Shown one piece after another: positions 1 through 7,241 of a stretch of 14,744 nt of DNA. Origin of the DNA: Candidatus Aegiribacteria sp. (GTDB taxonomy: Bacteria > Fermentibacterota > Fermentibacteria > Fermentibacterales > JCC-6). The stretch lies in NCBI GenBank assembly GCA_030638185.1, contig DAOWFD010000204.1, positions 1-14,744 on the forward strand, in the 5' to 3' direction. The position numbers and the translations under genes were made by a program. Below the pieces are notes generated by a model that saw only the letters and a program-made list of their open reading frames with translations, did no database searches and had not been told where the DNA came from. The first letter of the stretch is position 1, and every line of letters starts with the position of its first letter.

Positions 1-299
1 CTCAGTTTGAGACGGGGCCTCTTGGTGATTATCATCTTTCCTATGGTTCTCCATGCATAGATGCAGGTAATCCAGACTGGGAGTACAACGATCCCGAGGA
101 TCCCTTCAATCCGGGTTATGCCCTCTGGCCTGCAATGGGTCTGGTGCGTAACGATATGGGAGCCTTCGGAGGTGGTGGGGTATATTACTGGCTTACTGTT
201 GAAGAGGAAGAATCTTCAATGATCGAAGGAGCACTGTCGTTAAAATCCTTCCCCAATCCTTTCAGTGACCGTGTTCGGATACGGCAGCCTGTAATATAG
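1..299 (+). CDS. C-terminal end of a secreted beta-helix-type surface protein with a shortened sorting domain (5' partial)
   Basis: The gene enters from the left edge, with codons in frame from base 3, and stops at TAG 297-299. About 98 residues are visible. They include SPCIDAGNPDW and, some 30 residues later, RNDMGAFGG. This SPCIDAG...D.GAFG pattern is typical of the last coil of right-handed parallel beta-helix repeat proteins exported by FCB-type bacteria. After an acidic linker (VEEEESS) comes LKSFPNPFSDRVRIRQPVI and then the stop. PNPF opens the FlgD-like or Por-type C-terminal domain used for surface sorting, which normally runs about 70-90 residues; only about 16 remain here. The stop is followed at once by a terminator, so the shortened end looks settled rather than a reading error, though an assembly error cannot be excluded. 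The substrate or adhesive role cannot be told. The family call is fairly sure, the function unknown. Confidence 0.75.
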   Translation, partial: QFETGPLGDYHLSYGSPCIDAGNPDWEYNDPEDPFNPGYALWPAMGLVRNDMGAFGGGGVYYWLTVEEEESSMIEGALSLKSFPNPFSDRVRIRQPVI

Positions 300-310
300 A
301 TAGAGCCTGT

Positions 311-339
311 AAAAAAGGAGCCCCTTGCGAGGCTCCTTT
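311..339. terminator. Bidirectional intrinsic terminator between convergent genes
   Basis: A perfect 9-bp stem is formed by AAAGGAGCC (314-322) and GGCTCCTTT (331-339), with an 8-base loop. Read on the minus strand the stem is followed by six T residues (complement of 311-316), a good terminator for the lipoprotein gene. On the plus strand the T-run is only three bases, but the hairpin lies 15 bases after the stop of the beta-helix gene and probably serves it too. Confidence 0.85.
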
Positions 340-387
340 CAATCATCCTGCAGATACTGTCTAGAACATTGCACCGCCGACTATCAC

Positions 388-738
388 TCAGCTGCCGTTC
401 TCCAGCATAAGGTCCATTTCCTGCTCATCGGTATTACCCATGAAGGTAACCTCGACAGTTACTACTGCGGTTTCGCCGTCAATTACAGTACCCTTGATCT
501 CGTATTCGATTGCGGACGTCATGGCCATCATGCCCTGTACCATCTCTTTTTCTTCATCCGACATCTCGGTTATTTCTGACCGCTCATCTTCCGGTAGATA
601 CTGCGCCATGGCATCTATATCCCCGGATTTCATGGCATCAAACATACCATTTACGGCATCCTCTGGACTGCTGGCACCGCCTCCGCATGCCATAAAGACA
701 AGACCAGCAATACTAAGAACAGCAAGAATCTTTCGCAT
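388..738 (-). CDS. Small lipoprotein with an NTF2-like (DUF4878-like) domain
   Basis: The protein has 116 residues from ATG 736-738. That start is preferred over a GTG four codons upstream because GGAGG sits five bases before the ATG. Residues 1-17 form a signal peptide (MRKILAVLSIAGLVFMA) and Cys18 is the likely lipid-bearing residue; the box VFMAC is slightly off consensus. A glycine/serine linker follows, then SPEDAVNGMFDAMKSGD, the typical opening helix of DUF4878/NTF2-like lipoproteins, and a strand-rich end with ETAVVTVEVTF. The family normally closes with a strand around a conserved Trp (E-D/N-G-x-W-K/V-I). Here the reading frame stops at TGA exactly where that Trp would be (ENGS-stop), and the next eight codons read VIVGGAMF before TAG. 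No enzymatic function is implied. The gene has its own RBS, lies 179 bases from the upstream gene, and ends at the bidirectional terminator. Confidence 0.75.
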   Translation of the reverse strand: MRKILAVLSIAGLVFMACGGGASSPEDAVNGMFDAMKSGDIDAMAQYLPEDERSEITEMSDEEKEMVQGMMAMTSAIEYEIKGTVIDGETAVVTVEVTFMGNTDEQEMDLMLENGS

Positions 739-917
739 TTTAACCTCCACATTAAAGTATCAGAAGTTTTACAGATTCCGTGAGAATGGAAAATGCAACC
801 CCTGAAGACCTGATACGAATAACGAATACTACAACTGAGCAGGCTCCAAAGTCAACAGGGATTCAGCTGTCCTCTCCTCATGGTTCTGCTGATGGTTCTA
901 CTTGCGGATATGCACCC

Positions 918-1403
918 TTAAAAGAGTTGCTCCAGAAAGGGAGAACCGGTGATCTTCCACGATGAGTCCTCCCACGAGAGCTGGAGTGAAAGGGAATACC
1001 CGGAATGCCAGGTGAATACTACCTCTGCATTCCTGCCTCTCAGGAAAGCTTCTTCTGAGATGATGTTTTCCAGCGGAGGCAGGTAGAGTCCTTCAAGCAT
1101 CCTGGAAACTAATTCCTCTGCGGTCATCCATTCAAGGTCCCATGTTGTCAGGCCAGTACCCGATTCCCTGAGCATGGTTTCCACCAGACCCGGGTTCTCC
1201 ACAACCAGTTCCCTCAGCTGCTGATAACTCGATTCGATCTGAATCCTTATACTTTCGGACATCATGTCCAGAAACCGTTCCCCATCACGGTCCTCAACCG
1301 CATGAAGCAGATCCCAGGTGGAATCGATCGGAGTTGATGAGGCAACCGATGAAATTATGATAATTGTCAATAAGGTGATTATGGAATTCCGCAATATATC
1401 CAT
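918..1403 (-). CDS. Small exported protein, NTF2-like/DUF4878-like
   Basis: The protein has 161 residues and starts at ATG 1401-1403, with AAGG about six bases upstream. Residues 1-22 (MDILRNSIITLLTIIIISSVASS) form a hydrophobic signal peptide with a small-residue cleavage area and no lipobox cysteine, so it is probably periplasmic. The mature part is helix-rich (STWDLLHAVEDRDGERFLDMMS) and ends in strands with LSWEDSSWKITGSPF, the closing pattern of NTF2-like/DUF4878 domains in which a short domain accumulates around a conserved SSWKI. The opening 'one helix then D-R/K-D-G' also resembles the lipoprotein downstream, so the two may be distant relatives. The start lies 25 bases inside the end of the PHP-domain gene, which suggests translational coupling. 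The role is unknown; I do not recognise a specific family beyond the fold. Confidence 0.65.
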   Translation of the reverse strand: MDILRNSIITLLTIIIISSVASSTPIDSTWDLLHAVEDRDGERFLDMMSESIRIQIESSYQQLRELVVENPGLVETMLRESGTGLTTWDLEWMTAEELVSRMLEGLYLPPLENIISEEAFLRGRNAEVVFTWHSGYSLSLQLSWEDSSWKITGSPFLEQLF

Positions 1404-2347
1404 GTGTTGCCTTCCCTGAAAACGCTGATTGAAATGCGTCCCGTAACCTCTGAACTGATCCGGTGACTTCCGGCTTCAAGATGATCCTGCCAGAGTATAC
1501 CTCCGGATTTACTGATAGTTACTTCCCCCGCTTCGGGAAGATGCAGTAATATGCAGTCATCTTCCATCCCGGCCCTGAAACCGCAGGCGTCTCCGTACAG
1601 GACATTACTTGTAAAACACGATCCCCGCCCGAGGGCACTTAGGATCTGCTTCTCGGCGACTTCGTCGGAATCTGACAGGTTTTCATCGAGAAGTATATGC
1701 GTAAGAAGCCTTCTGAACATCATATCGTACGGAAAGACCTCCAGTCTGACCCGTCCGATCCCGAATCTCAGAGCATGAGCATCAGGGCCTGCAATCGCGC
1801 AGCCTCCTGTTCCCTCCCAGAACTCTATCGCAGAGGGGTCTGGATGTTCCACATGCCTGTCAGGGAACTTCAGCTTTCCCAGAACATTGAAAAGTGAGAT
1901 ATCTTTCTTCCATAGGGACATGTAGTTCCATACCTCAACCCCCGAAAGCCCGGTAGTATCTCCTGCTGTCCATGAATAGCTTCTTGTCCGGGGCAGTCTC
2001 CCCGGCGCTTCCGTAGGATGGGCAGCAATGGCGATACCGCCGATTTCATTTACGAAGGATATCTGTTCCCGCGTATGCCAGGTTCGGGGAAGCTCGTCTA
2101 TTCCGTAGACCAGAAGATGGCTGTTTTCGGAGGAATCCTCAAGCTCAGATCCTGCAAGAACAAAAAGAGAGGAGTTCCAGCCTCCGAAACCCCTTTCCCT
2201 TGCATCCAGCGTGTTGTGATCGTTTATTCCAAGAATGTCCACTCCCGCGGAAGATGCCCTCCGGATAACCTCTTCTATCGAACCGGTCCCATCGGATGCG
2301 TCGGTGTGAACATGAAGCACCGCTTTTTTCTCTATCAGGCTGGACAT
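1379..2347 (-). CDS. PHP-domain metal-dependent phosphoesterase
   Basis: The protein has 322 residues from ATG 2345-2347. A GTG four codons upstream (2357-2359) is also possible; neither has a clear RBS. The N-terminal half is a PHP domain with the metal-binding motifs in order: HVHTDASDG (His12, His14, Asp19), INDHNT (Asp43, His44), GSELE (Glu68), a His at 77, AAHP (His110) and, near residue 190, AGPDAHA. Such proteins hydrolyse phosphate mono- or diesters in the cytoplasm using a trinuclear metal site; relatives include histidinol phosphatase, the polymerase PHP domain and 3',5'-nucleoside bisphosphatase. The C-terminal third is strand-rich (EVTISKSGG, GRISISVF) and looks like a small beta-sandwich, as in PHP proteins that end with a carbohydrate-binding-like or sensing module. 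The substrate is not readable. The gene follows the ATPase stop by about 40 bases and overlaps the next gene by 25. Confidence 0.85.
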   Translation of the reverse strand: MSSLIEKKAVLHVHTDASDGTGSIEEVIRRASSAGVDILGINDHNTLDARERGFGGWNSSLFVLAGSELEDSSENSHLLVYGIDELPRTWHTREQISFVNEIGGIAIAAHPTEAPGRLPRTRSYSWTAGDTTGLSGVEVWNYMSLWKKDISLFNVLGKLKFPDRHVEHPDPSAIEFWEGTGGCAIAGPDAHALRFGIGRVRLEVFPYDMMFRRLLTHILLDENLSDSDEVAEKQILSALGRGSCFTSNVLYGDACGFRAGMEDDCILLHLPEAGEVTISKSGGILWQDHLEAGSHRISSEVTGRISISVFREGNTWIYCGIP

Positions 2348-2385
2348 TAAGACCGTCACGCATTCAATCTATATCAGTGATCGGT

Positions 2386-5187
2386 TCAGCTGACGTCAGC
2401 TGATTTCTCATACCTGATCCGCCTGCGGAATTTCATCAGCTCGAATACGCCCAGGAATACAATCGCTGCACCCAGTATTGACAGCCAGTCGATAACCCCA
2501 GGACCGCTGAAGTACAGAAACCTGCTTACAAACGGTACATATACTGCCGTCAGTACAAGGCCGATGGATCCCAGAATGGACCAGAGCAGAGTCCTGTTGC
2601 TGAAGAGATTCCTGTTGAAAATGGAAGTAAGCCTGTATCTCTGGGACAGTACATTTACAAACTGGCAGAAAGCGATTGTAAGATACGCTAGTGTTGTCGC
2701 CCTGAGGTATGCAGTAGGAAATATGACCATGTCGGAGGGAAAGATCTCTCCTGTCCGGAACATACTGAACGCGTAATTGCCGAAAGCAAGTACTCCGATC
2801 ATGACTCCGAGGAACACCACCTCAAGGGATGACTGTCTGTTCATGATGTGATCGCACCGTTTCCTCGGGGAAATCCGCATTATCCCCGGCTCTGAGTGAT
2901 CAAAGGTCAGGCATGTCAGGGGCATGACCTCGGCAAGCAGGTCGATGGCCAGAATCTGGAGGGCAAGTATGGGTATCGCCCAGTCGCCAAGGGCAACAGC
3001 GGTAAGCCCGATTATCACGATTACAAGCTCGGCTGCATTCGTGGTCATTGAAGCAAGGACGGTTTTCATGAGATTACTGTAGATAGTTCTGCCTTCTCTG
3101 ATAGCCTCCACGAGTGTGGGAAAGCTGTCATCAAGAAGTATCAGTTCGGCGGCTTCCTTAGCGACATCGGTACCTGTAATACCCATTGCAACGCCTATAT
3201 CCGCCCGCTTAAGCGCGGGAGCGTCGTTAACACCATCGCCCGTTACGGCCACAACTTCTTCCTTATCCTCAAGAATATTGACGATTCTGAGCTTGTGTTC
3301 GGGACTTACCCTTGAGAATATAACCGAATCACCCGTCATGAGAATCCGCGTAAGTTCTTTATCATCCATGTCTTCCAGCTGCTCACCTGTGTAAACGGGC
3401 GGTTCTCCCGACCTGCACAGGCCTATTTCCCTGCCAACCGCCTTCGCTGTTATTGCATGGTCTCCGGTCATGATTACAATTCTTATGTTGGCCTCACGAC
3501 ATGCGGCTATCGCCTCTTTTACACCCTCCTTGGGGGGATCGGTCATTCCCACAAGGCCGAGGAAGACAACATCCTTCTCTACCTCCTCCAGTACATAATC
3601 GCTTCCATTCAGCTCGAGGGGGCGGAAAGCGATGGCCAGCACCCTTAGTGCCTGATCGGAAAATTCCTCGTTAAGGGTCCTGATCCGCTCTCTGTCCTCA
3701 TCGGTAATGGGTACGGCTTTCCCGTTCCTGTAGATGTACTTCGAAACGGAGAGAACACTGTCCGTTGCGCCCTTCATGGCCAGCTGTACCCTATCGCCGA
3801 ACTGCCTTACGGAACTCATCCTTTTTCTATCGGAATCGAAGGGAAATTCATGGAGTTCCGGATTCTCCTCGTCCTCCGTGGGGCTTCTGGTTCCCAGTTT
3901 TGTAGACATGGTCACGAGGGCTGCTTCAGTCGGGTCTCCAACGGGATACCAGCTTTTATGTTCTTCATCCGGAGGGTGAATCTCAGCATTGGATGCCATC
4001 GTTCCGGCATCCATCATTATTTCTATTTCATCTATCTGTTCCCCGATCAGGGTGTTGCCGTCTGAATCCAGTATGGAACCCTCAGGCCTGTATCCTATTC
4101 CGGTAAGCATGTATTCACTGCCGTCAAACCAGACCTTTGTTACGGTCATCTCGTTCTTCGTAAGAGTACCTGTCTTGTCGGTACAGATCACTGTAGTGGA
4201 GCCGAGGGTTTCTACCGAAGGGAGACTCTTGACTACTGCTTTCCGCTCAGCAAGCCTCTTACTGGCGGCGGTAAGGGCAACGGTTACCTGGGCAGGGAGT
4301 GCCTGGGGAACGGAAGCTACAGCGACCCCGAGGGCGAGAATCATACTTGTCACAATCGGAAATCCCTGCCAGAGAGCCACTCCAAAGAGTCCGGCACTGA
4401 GAAAAACGACTATCAGGGTCAGCCACTTTGCCAGGATTCCCAATTCCTTCTGAAGAGGGGATTTAACAGTGGCCGTTTCCTGGGTCATGCTTGCGATCTT
4501 GCCCATTTCAGTTGCCATGCCGGTTCGGACGACAACTCCGGTTGCACTACCCGTCGCCACTGTTGTACCCGTAAAGGCCATGTTCTCCTGGTCGGATATT
4601 ATGCATCTGTCACTGATAGCGTTGGTATTTTTCTCCTGGGGCATGGATTCACCTGTAAGTGAGAATTCCACCGTACGGAAGTCGAAGCATTCAATAAGCC
4701 TTAAATCTGCGGGAATTTTATCTCCCGCCTCAACTTCGACTATATCCCCGGGCACGAGCAGTCCCTGAGTTATCTCTGTAAGTTCCCCGTCCACCAATAC
4801 TTTGGCGGGAGATTGTATAAGCTCCTTCAGCCGCTCCAGTATCTTCCCGGCCTTGTACTCCTGAATAAAACCGATAACGGCGTTGATAGTGACTATTACG
4901 AACATTATTGCGCCGTCCCGGTAACTGCCTATGGCAATTGAAACGATTCCTGCTGCTATAAGCACAAGAACGAGCAGGTCCCGGAACTGTTTCAGAAAGA
5001 TCATCCATTTGGGAACGGTTACGTCCGATACTATCTCATTTGGACCAATCCGTGAACGGATCTTCCCGGCAGCCTTCCGGGTTAATCCCTTTTCGGAGGA
5101 CCCGAGGATTTCAAGGGTCTCCCGGCCGGTCAGACGATAAAATTCGGTGTTTTCCATAAGCGCTGTTCTGGTGCTGTCATTCTGCAT
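2386..5187 (-). CDS. Cation-transporting P-type ATPase, P2-like (Ca2+/Na+-ATPase-related)
   Basis: The protein has 933 residues, full length for a P2-type ATPase, and pumps cations across the cytoplasmic membrane at the cost of ATP. It shows an N-terminal cation-ATPase domain (residues 12-60), M1-M2 (about 62-110), an actuator domain with TGES (178-181), M3-M4 (about 254-298), the phosphorylation motif DKTGTLT (Asp337), a nucleotide-binding domain with KGA (472-474), the hinge motif MTGDH (573-577), TGDGVNDAPALK (Asp651, Asp655), and six more membrane segments up to about residue 918. The ion-site helices are unusual: M4 reads PQALP (Gln295) where Ca2+ pumps have PEGLP; M5 has N717/E720; M6 has IDLLAE (Asp749, Glu753), closest to the IDLGTD pattern of Na+/K+-type pumps. 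The transported ion is therefore open. The start is ATG 5185-5187 with only a weak RBS; a second ATG ten codons in is possible. The 73-base gap to etfA may hold its own promoter, but I see none that is clear. Confidence 0.93.
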   Translation of the reverse strand: MQNDSTRTALMENTEFYRLTGRETLEILGSSEKGLTRKAAGKIRSRIGPNEIVSDVTVPKWMIFLKQFRDLLVLVLIAAGIVSIAIGSYRDGAIMFVIVTINAVIGFIQEYKAGKILERLKELIQSPAKVLVDGELTEITQGLLVPGDIVEVEAGDKIPADLRLIECFDFRTVEFSLTGESMPQEKNTNAISDRCIISDQENMAFTGTTVATGSATGVVVRTGMATEMGKIASMTQETATVKSPLQKELGILAKWLTLIVVFLSAGLFGVALWQGFPIVTSMILALGVAVASVPQALPAQVTVALTAASKRLAERKAVVKSLPSVETLGSTTVICTDKTGTLTKNEMTVTKVWFDGSEYMLTGIGYRPEGSILDSDGNTLIGEQIDEIEIMMDAGTMASNAEIHPPDEEHKSWYPVGDPTEAALVTMSTKLGTRSPTEDEENPELHEFPFDSDRKRMSSVRQFGDRVQLAMKGATDSVLSVSKYIYRNGKAVPITDEDRERIRTLNEEFSDQALRVLAIAFRPLELNGSDYVLEEVEKDVVFLGLVGMTDPPKEGVKEAIAACREANIRIVIMTGDHAITAKAVGREIGLCRSGEPPVYTGEQLEDMDDKELTRILMTGDSVIFSRVSPEHKLRIVNILEDKEEVVAVTGDGVNDAPALKRADIGVAMGITGTDVAKEAAELILLDDSFPTLVEAIREGRTIYSNLMKTVLASMTTNAAELVIVIIGLTAVALGDWAIPILALQILAIDLLAEVMPLTCLTFDHSEPGIMRISPRKRCDHIMNRQSSLEVVFLGVMIGVLAFGNYAFSMFRTGEIFPSDMVIFPTAYLRATTLAYLTIAFCQFVNVLSQRYRLTSIFNRNLFSNRTLLWSILGSIGLVLTAVYVPFVSRFLYFSGPGVIDWLSILGAAIVFLGVFELMKFRRRIRYEKSADVS

Positions 5188-5260
5188 CTTCTAACTGTTT
5201 CCGATCCGTTTGATTAACTGATCTCGCATGCTGTGGTCATAGATCTTCGGAACAGGCAAA

Positions 5261-6454
5261 TCACTTTCTTCGTTGTCTGATTTCCTTGATGACGAAGGGG
5301 ATAATTTCGAAGAGATCGCCTACAAAGCCGACATCGCAGAATTCGAAGATAGGAGCGGTTTCATCCTTGTTAATGGCAAGGATAAAGTCAGATGACTGCA
5401 TACCCACCCTGTGCTGAACCGCCCCGGATATCCCGCACGCGATGTAGGTTTTCGGCTGCACGGTTTTTCCAGTCTGTCCAACCTGATGCGGATACGAAAC
5501 CCAGCCCGCATCTATAGCGGCACGGCTTGCGCCGATACTTCCGTCCAGAAGGTCGGCAAGCTCCTGCAGAAGAGCAAAATTCTCCGGACTCTTCAGTCCT
5601 CTACCTCCGGAGACTATCACCTCAGCTTCGGTTATATCCACTTCACCCTCATCAAGAGGATTGAACTCCAGCACTTCTGTTCTGCTTTCAAGGTCGGAAG
5701 GTGACAGGTCTATCTTTTCAAGCGCTCCGCTCCTGTTTTCATCGGGATCCATTGCTTTCATTACCCTGGGTCTTACGGTCGCCATCTGAGGCCTTGTATC
5801 CGAACATACGATTGTAGCCAGAATATTCCCTCCAAAGGCGGGTCTTGTCTGAAGGAGACCGCCGGTTTCAGGATCGATCGCAAGCTCAGTGCAATCAGCG
5901 GTAAGCCCGGTGTTCAGATTCTTGGCGATCCTGGGCATAAGGTCGCGGCCCGTAGTAGTTGCAGCAGCCAGTACAACGGCAGGTTTTTTCTTGATTATCA
6001 ATCTTTCAGCAATTCTGGAGAACGGTTCGGTCCTGAAATGTTTAAGCTGAGCATCTTCCGCAAGATAAACAGTATCCGCTCCGTAACTGATGAGTTTTGC
6101 AGGCCAGTCGCCGGCTTCTTCAGTGAGGAGAACCACCGATACGGAGCTTTCGTCAGCTTCGGCAAGCCTTCTGGCCTCACCCAGGAGTTCCAGTGTGCTG
6201 TGATCAATTGTACCGTCACGTTGTTCAGCGAGCACCATAATACCGGAATACTGATCTATCTCAGTTTCACCAGTTTCGCCTGTCCTGATGATAATAGCTC
6301 CGTAAGAACATGATGATTCGCAGGCGCCGCACAATGTGCATTCATCACTGATAACGGCCAGGGAGTCCTCCATTGAGATGGCTCCGAAGGGACATGCCGG
6401 CACACATTCGCCGCACCCTACACAGGTTTCCTTGCGTACTTCAATGCTTGCCAT
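5261..6454 (-). CDS. etfA: Electron transfer flavoprotein alpha subunit with N-terminal 2x[4Fe-4S] ferredoxin domain
   Basis: The protein has 397 residues from ATG 6452-6454, chosen because GGAGG lies seven bases upstream; a GTG one codon earlier is the alternative. Residues 1-60 form a ferredoxin domain with two cluster motifs: CVGCGECVPACP (Cys11, 14, 17, 21) and CTLCGACESSC (Cys39, 42, 45, 49). The ETF alpha N-domain follows. The C-terminal FAD domain carries GASRAAIDAGW, QVGQTGKTVQPK, IACGISGAVQH and AINKDETAPIFE, all classic. ETF alpha holds the FAD that passes electrons to or from an acyl-CoA dehydrogenase. The added ferredoxin domain makes it longer than the usual 310-330 residues; it is known from anaerobes, for example in the caffeyl-CoA reductase complex of Acetobacterium, where ETF bifurcates electrons to ferredoxin. 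Its start overlaps the etfB stop by one base (TGATG), so the two subunits are translationally coupled. Confidence 0.95.
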   Translation of the reverse strand: MASIEVRKETCVGCGECVPACPFGAISMEDSLAVISDECTLCGACESSCSYGAIIIRTGETGETEIDQYSGIMVLAEQRDGTIDHSTLELLGEARRLAEADESSVSVVLLTEEAGDWPAKLISYGADTVYLAEDAQLKHFRTEPFSRIAERLIIKKKPAVVLAAATTTGRDLMPRIAKNLNTGLTADCTELAIDPETGGLLQTRPAFGGNILATIVCSDTRPQMATVRPRVMKAMDPDENRSGALEKIDLSPSDLESRTEVLEFNPLDEGEVDITEAEVIVSGGRGLKSPENFALLQELADLLDGSIGASRAAIDAGWVSYPHQVGQTGKTVQPKTYIACGISGAVQHRVGMQSSDFILAINKDETAPIFEFCDVGFVGDLFEIIPFVIKEIRQRRK

Positions 6455-7239
6455 CACTCGACCTCCCTGCCAAGGAGGGAATCAACAAGGAGTTTTGCCA
6501 GTACCGAAGGCTCGCCATGATGAATTTCCCCGTTTGAGATTATTTCAGGGGTTGTGATCTTCACAACCCGTGTAGGTGACCCGTCGAGACCGACTTCATC
6601 CTCGGGAAGTTCAAGATCTTCCCTGCCCCAGACAGGAATCTCTATCTTCCGGGCTTTCATTTTTCCCCTCAGGGATGGAAGTCTCGGGGTGTTGGCGTCT
6701 TTCAGCATAGTGATAACGACAGGAAGAGAAGATCTGATCACCTCGCAGCCACCTTCAATGTAGCGCTCCGCTATAATGCTGTCCTGGTTCAGTTCCCGAA
6801 CGAAACCCACGAAAGTTACCTGGGGCCAGTCGAGAGAAGCTGCTATACTGGGGCCTGTCTGGGCGGTATCTCCGTCTATGGCCTGCTTACCTGTCATGAC
6901 GACGTCTATGTTACCCATTTTCTCCACAGCCTTCGCAAGGGTATGGCTGGTTGCCCAGGTATCAGCCCCCGCGAATGCCCTGTCGGAAAGAAGAACCGCT
7001 TCATCAGCTCCCATGGAAACAGCTTCCCTCAGAACCGCTTCGGCCTGGGGAGGCCCCATTGTCATAACTGTGACTGTTCCACCCAGTTCGTCTCTCCACC
7101 TCATGGCCTCCTCAAGGGCATACTCGTCGAAGGGGTTAAGTATGGAGGGAATCCCCTCGCGGATAAGTGTGCCCCGCTCCTCATCTATCCTTACATCAGC
7201 CGTATCGGGAACCTGTTTTACTGCAACAACTATCCGCAT
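6454..7239 (-). CDS. etfB: Electron transfer flavoprotein beta subunit, bifurcating type
   Basis: The protein has 261 residues, the usual length. The N-terminus reads MRIVVAVKQVPDTADVRID and later LNPFDEYALEEA, both typical of ETF beta. The motif GKQAIDGDTAQTGP (near residues 117-130) replaces the AMP-binding form (AIDDD) of mitochondrial-type ETFs; IDGDTAQ is the hallmark of ETFs that hold a second FAD in the beta subunit, as in clostridial butyryl-CoA dehydrogenase/ETF and FixAB. With the upstream dehydrogenase and the ferredoxin-bearing alpha subunit this supports NADH-dependent flavin-based electron bifurcation or confurcation in the cytoplasm; that functional step is inference. The start is ATG 7237-7239, two bases after the acd stop, with a GGGGG RBS about eight bases upstream. 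Confidence 0.94.
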   Translation of the reverse strand: MRIVVAVKQVPDTADVRIDEERGTLIREGIPSILNPFDEYALEEAMRWRDELGGTVTVMTMGPPQAEAVLREAVSMGADEAVLLSDRAFAGADTWATSHTLAKAVEKMGNIDVVMTGKQAIDGDTAQTGPSIAASLDWPQVTFVGFVRELNQDSIIAERYIEGGCEVIRSSLPVVITMLKDANTPRLPSLRGKMKARKIEIPVWGREDLELPEDEVGLDGSPTRVVKITTPEIISNGEIHHGEPSVLAKLLVDSLLGREVE

Positions 7240-7241
7240 TA

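Noticed and set aside
361..390. TGA recoded as tryptophan throughout the genome
   Set aside because: etfA, etfB, rnc, fabG and the ATPase all end in TGA at the normal family end, so TGA is a working stop here; only the lipoprotein shows the pattern.
440..805. Open frame on the plus strand opposite the lipoprotein gene
   Set aside because: It is antisense to a gene with signal peptide and RBS, has a low-complexity composition, and resembles no family.
739..917. Possible small RNA or gene in the gap between the two small exported proteins
   Set aside because: No stable hairpin, RBS-led frame or clear promoter could be seen; only short chance repeats such as ATGGTTCT twice.
5188..5260. Promoter or terminator between etfA and the ATPase gene
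   Set aside because: I found no convincing -10/-35 pair and no compact hairpin with a T-run; the TTCCGA/TCGGAA repeat there is short and far apart.
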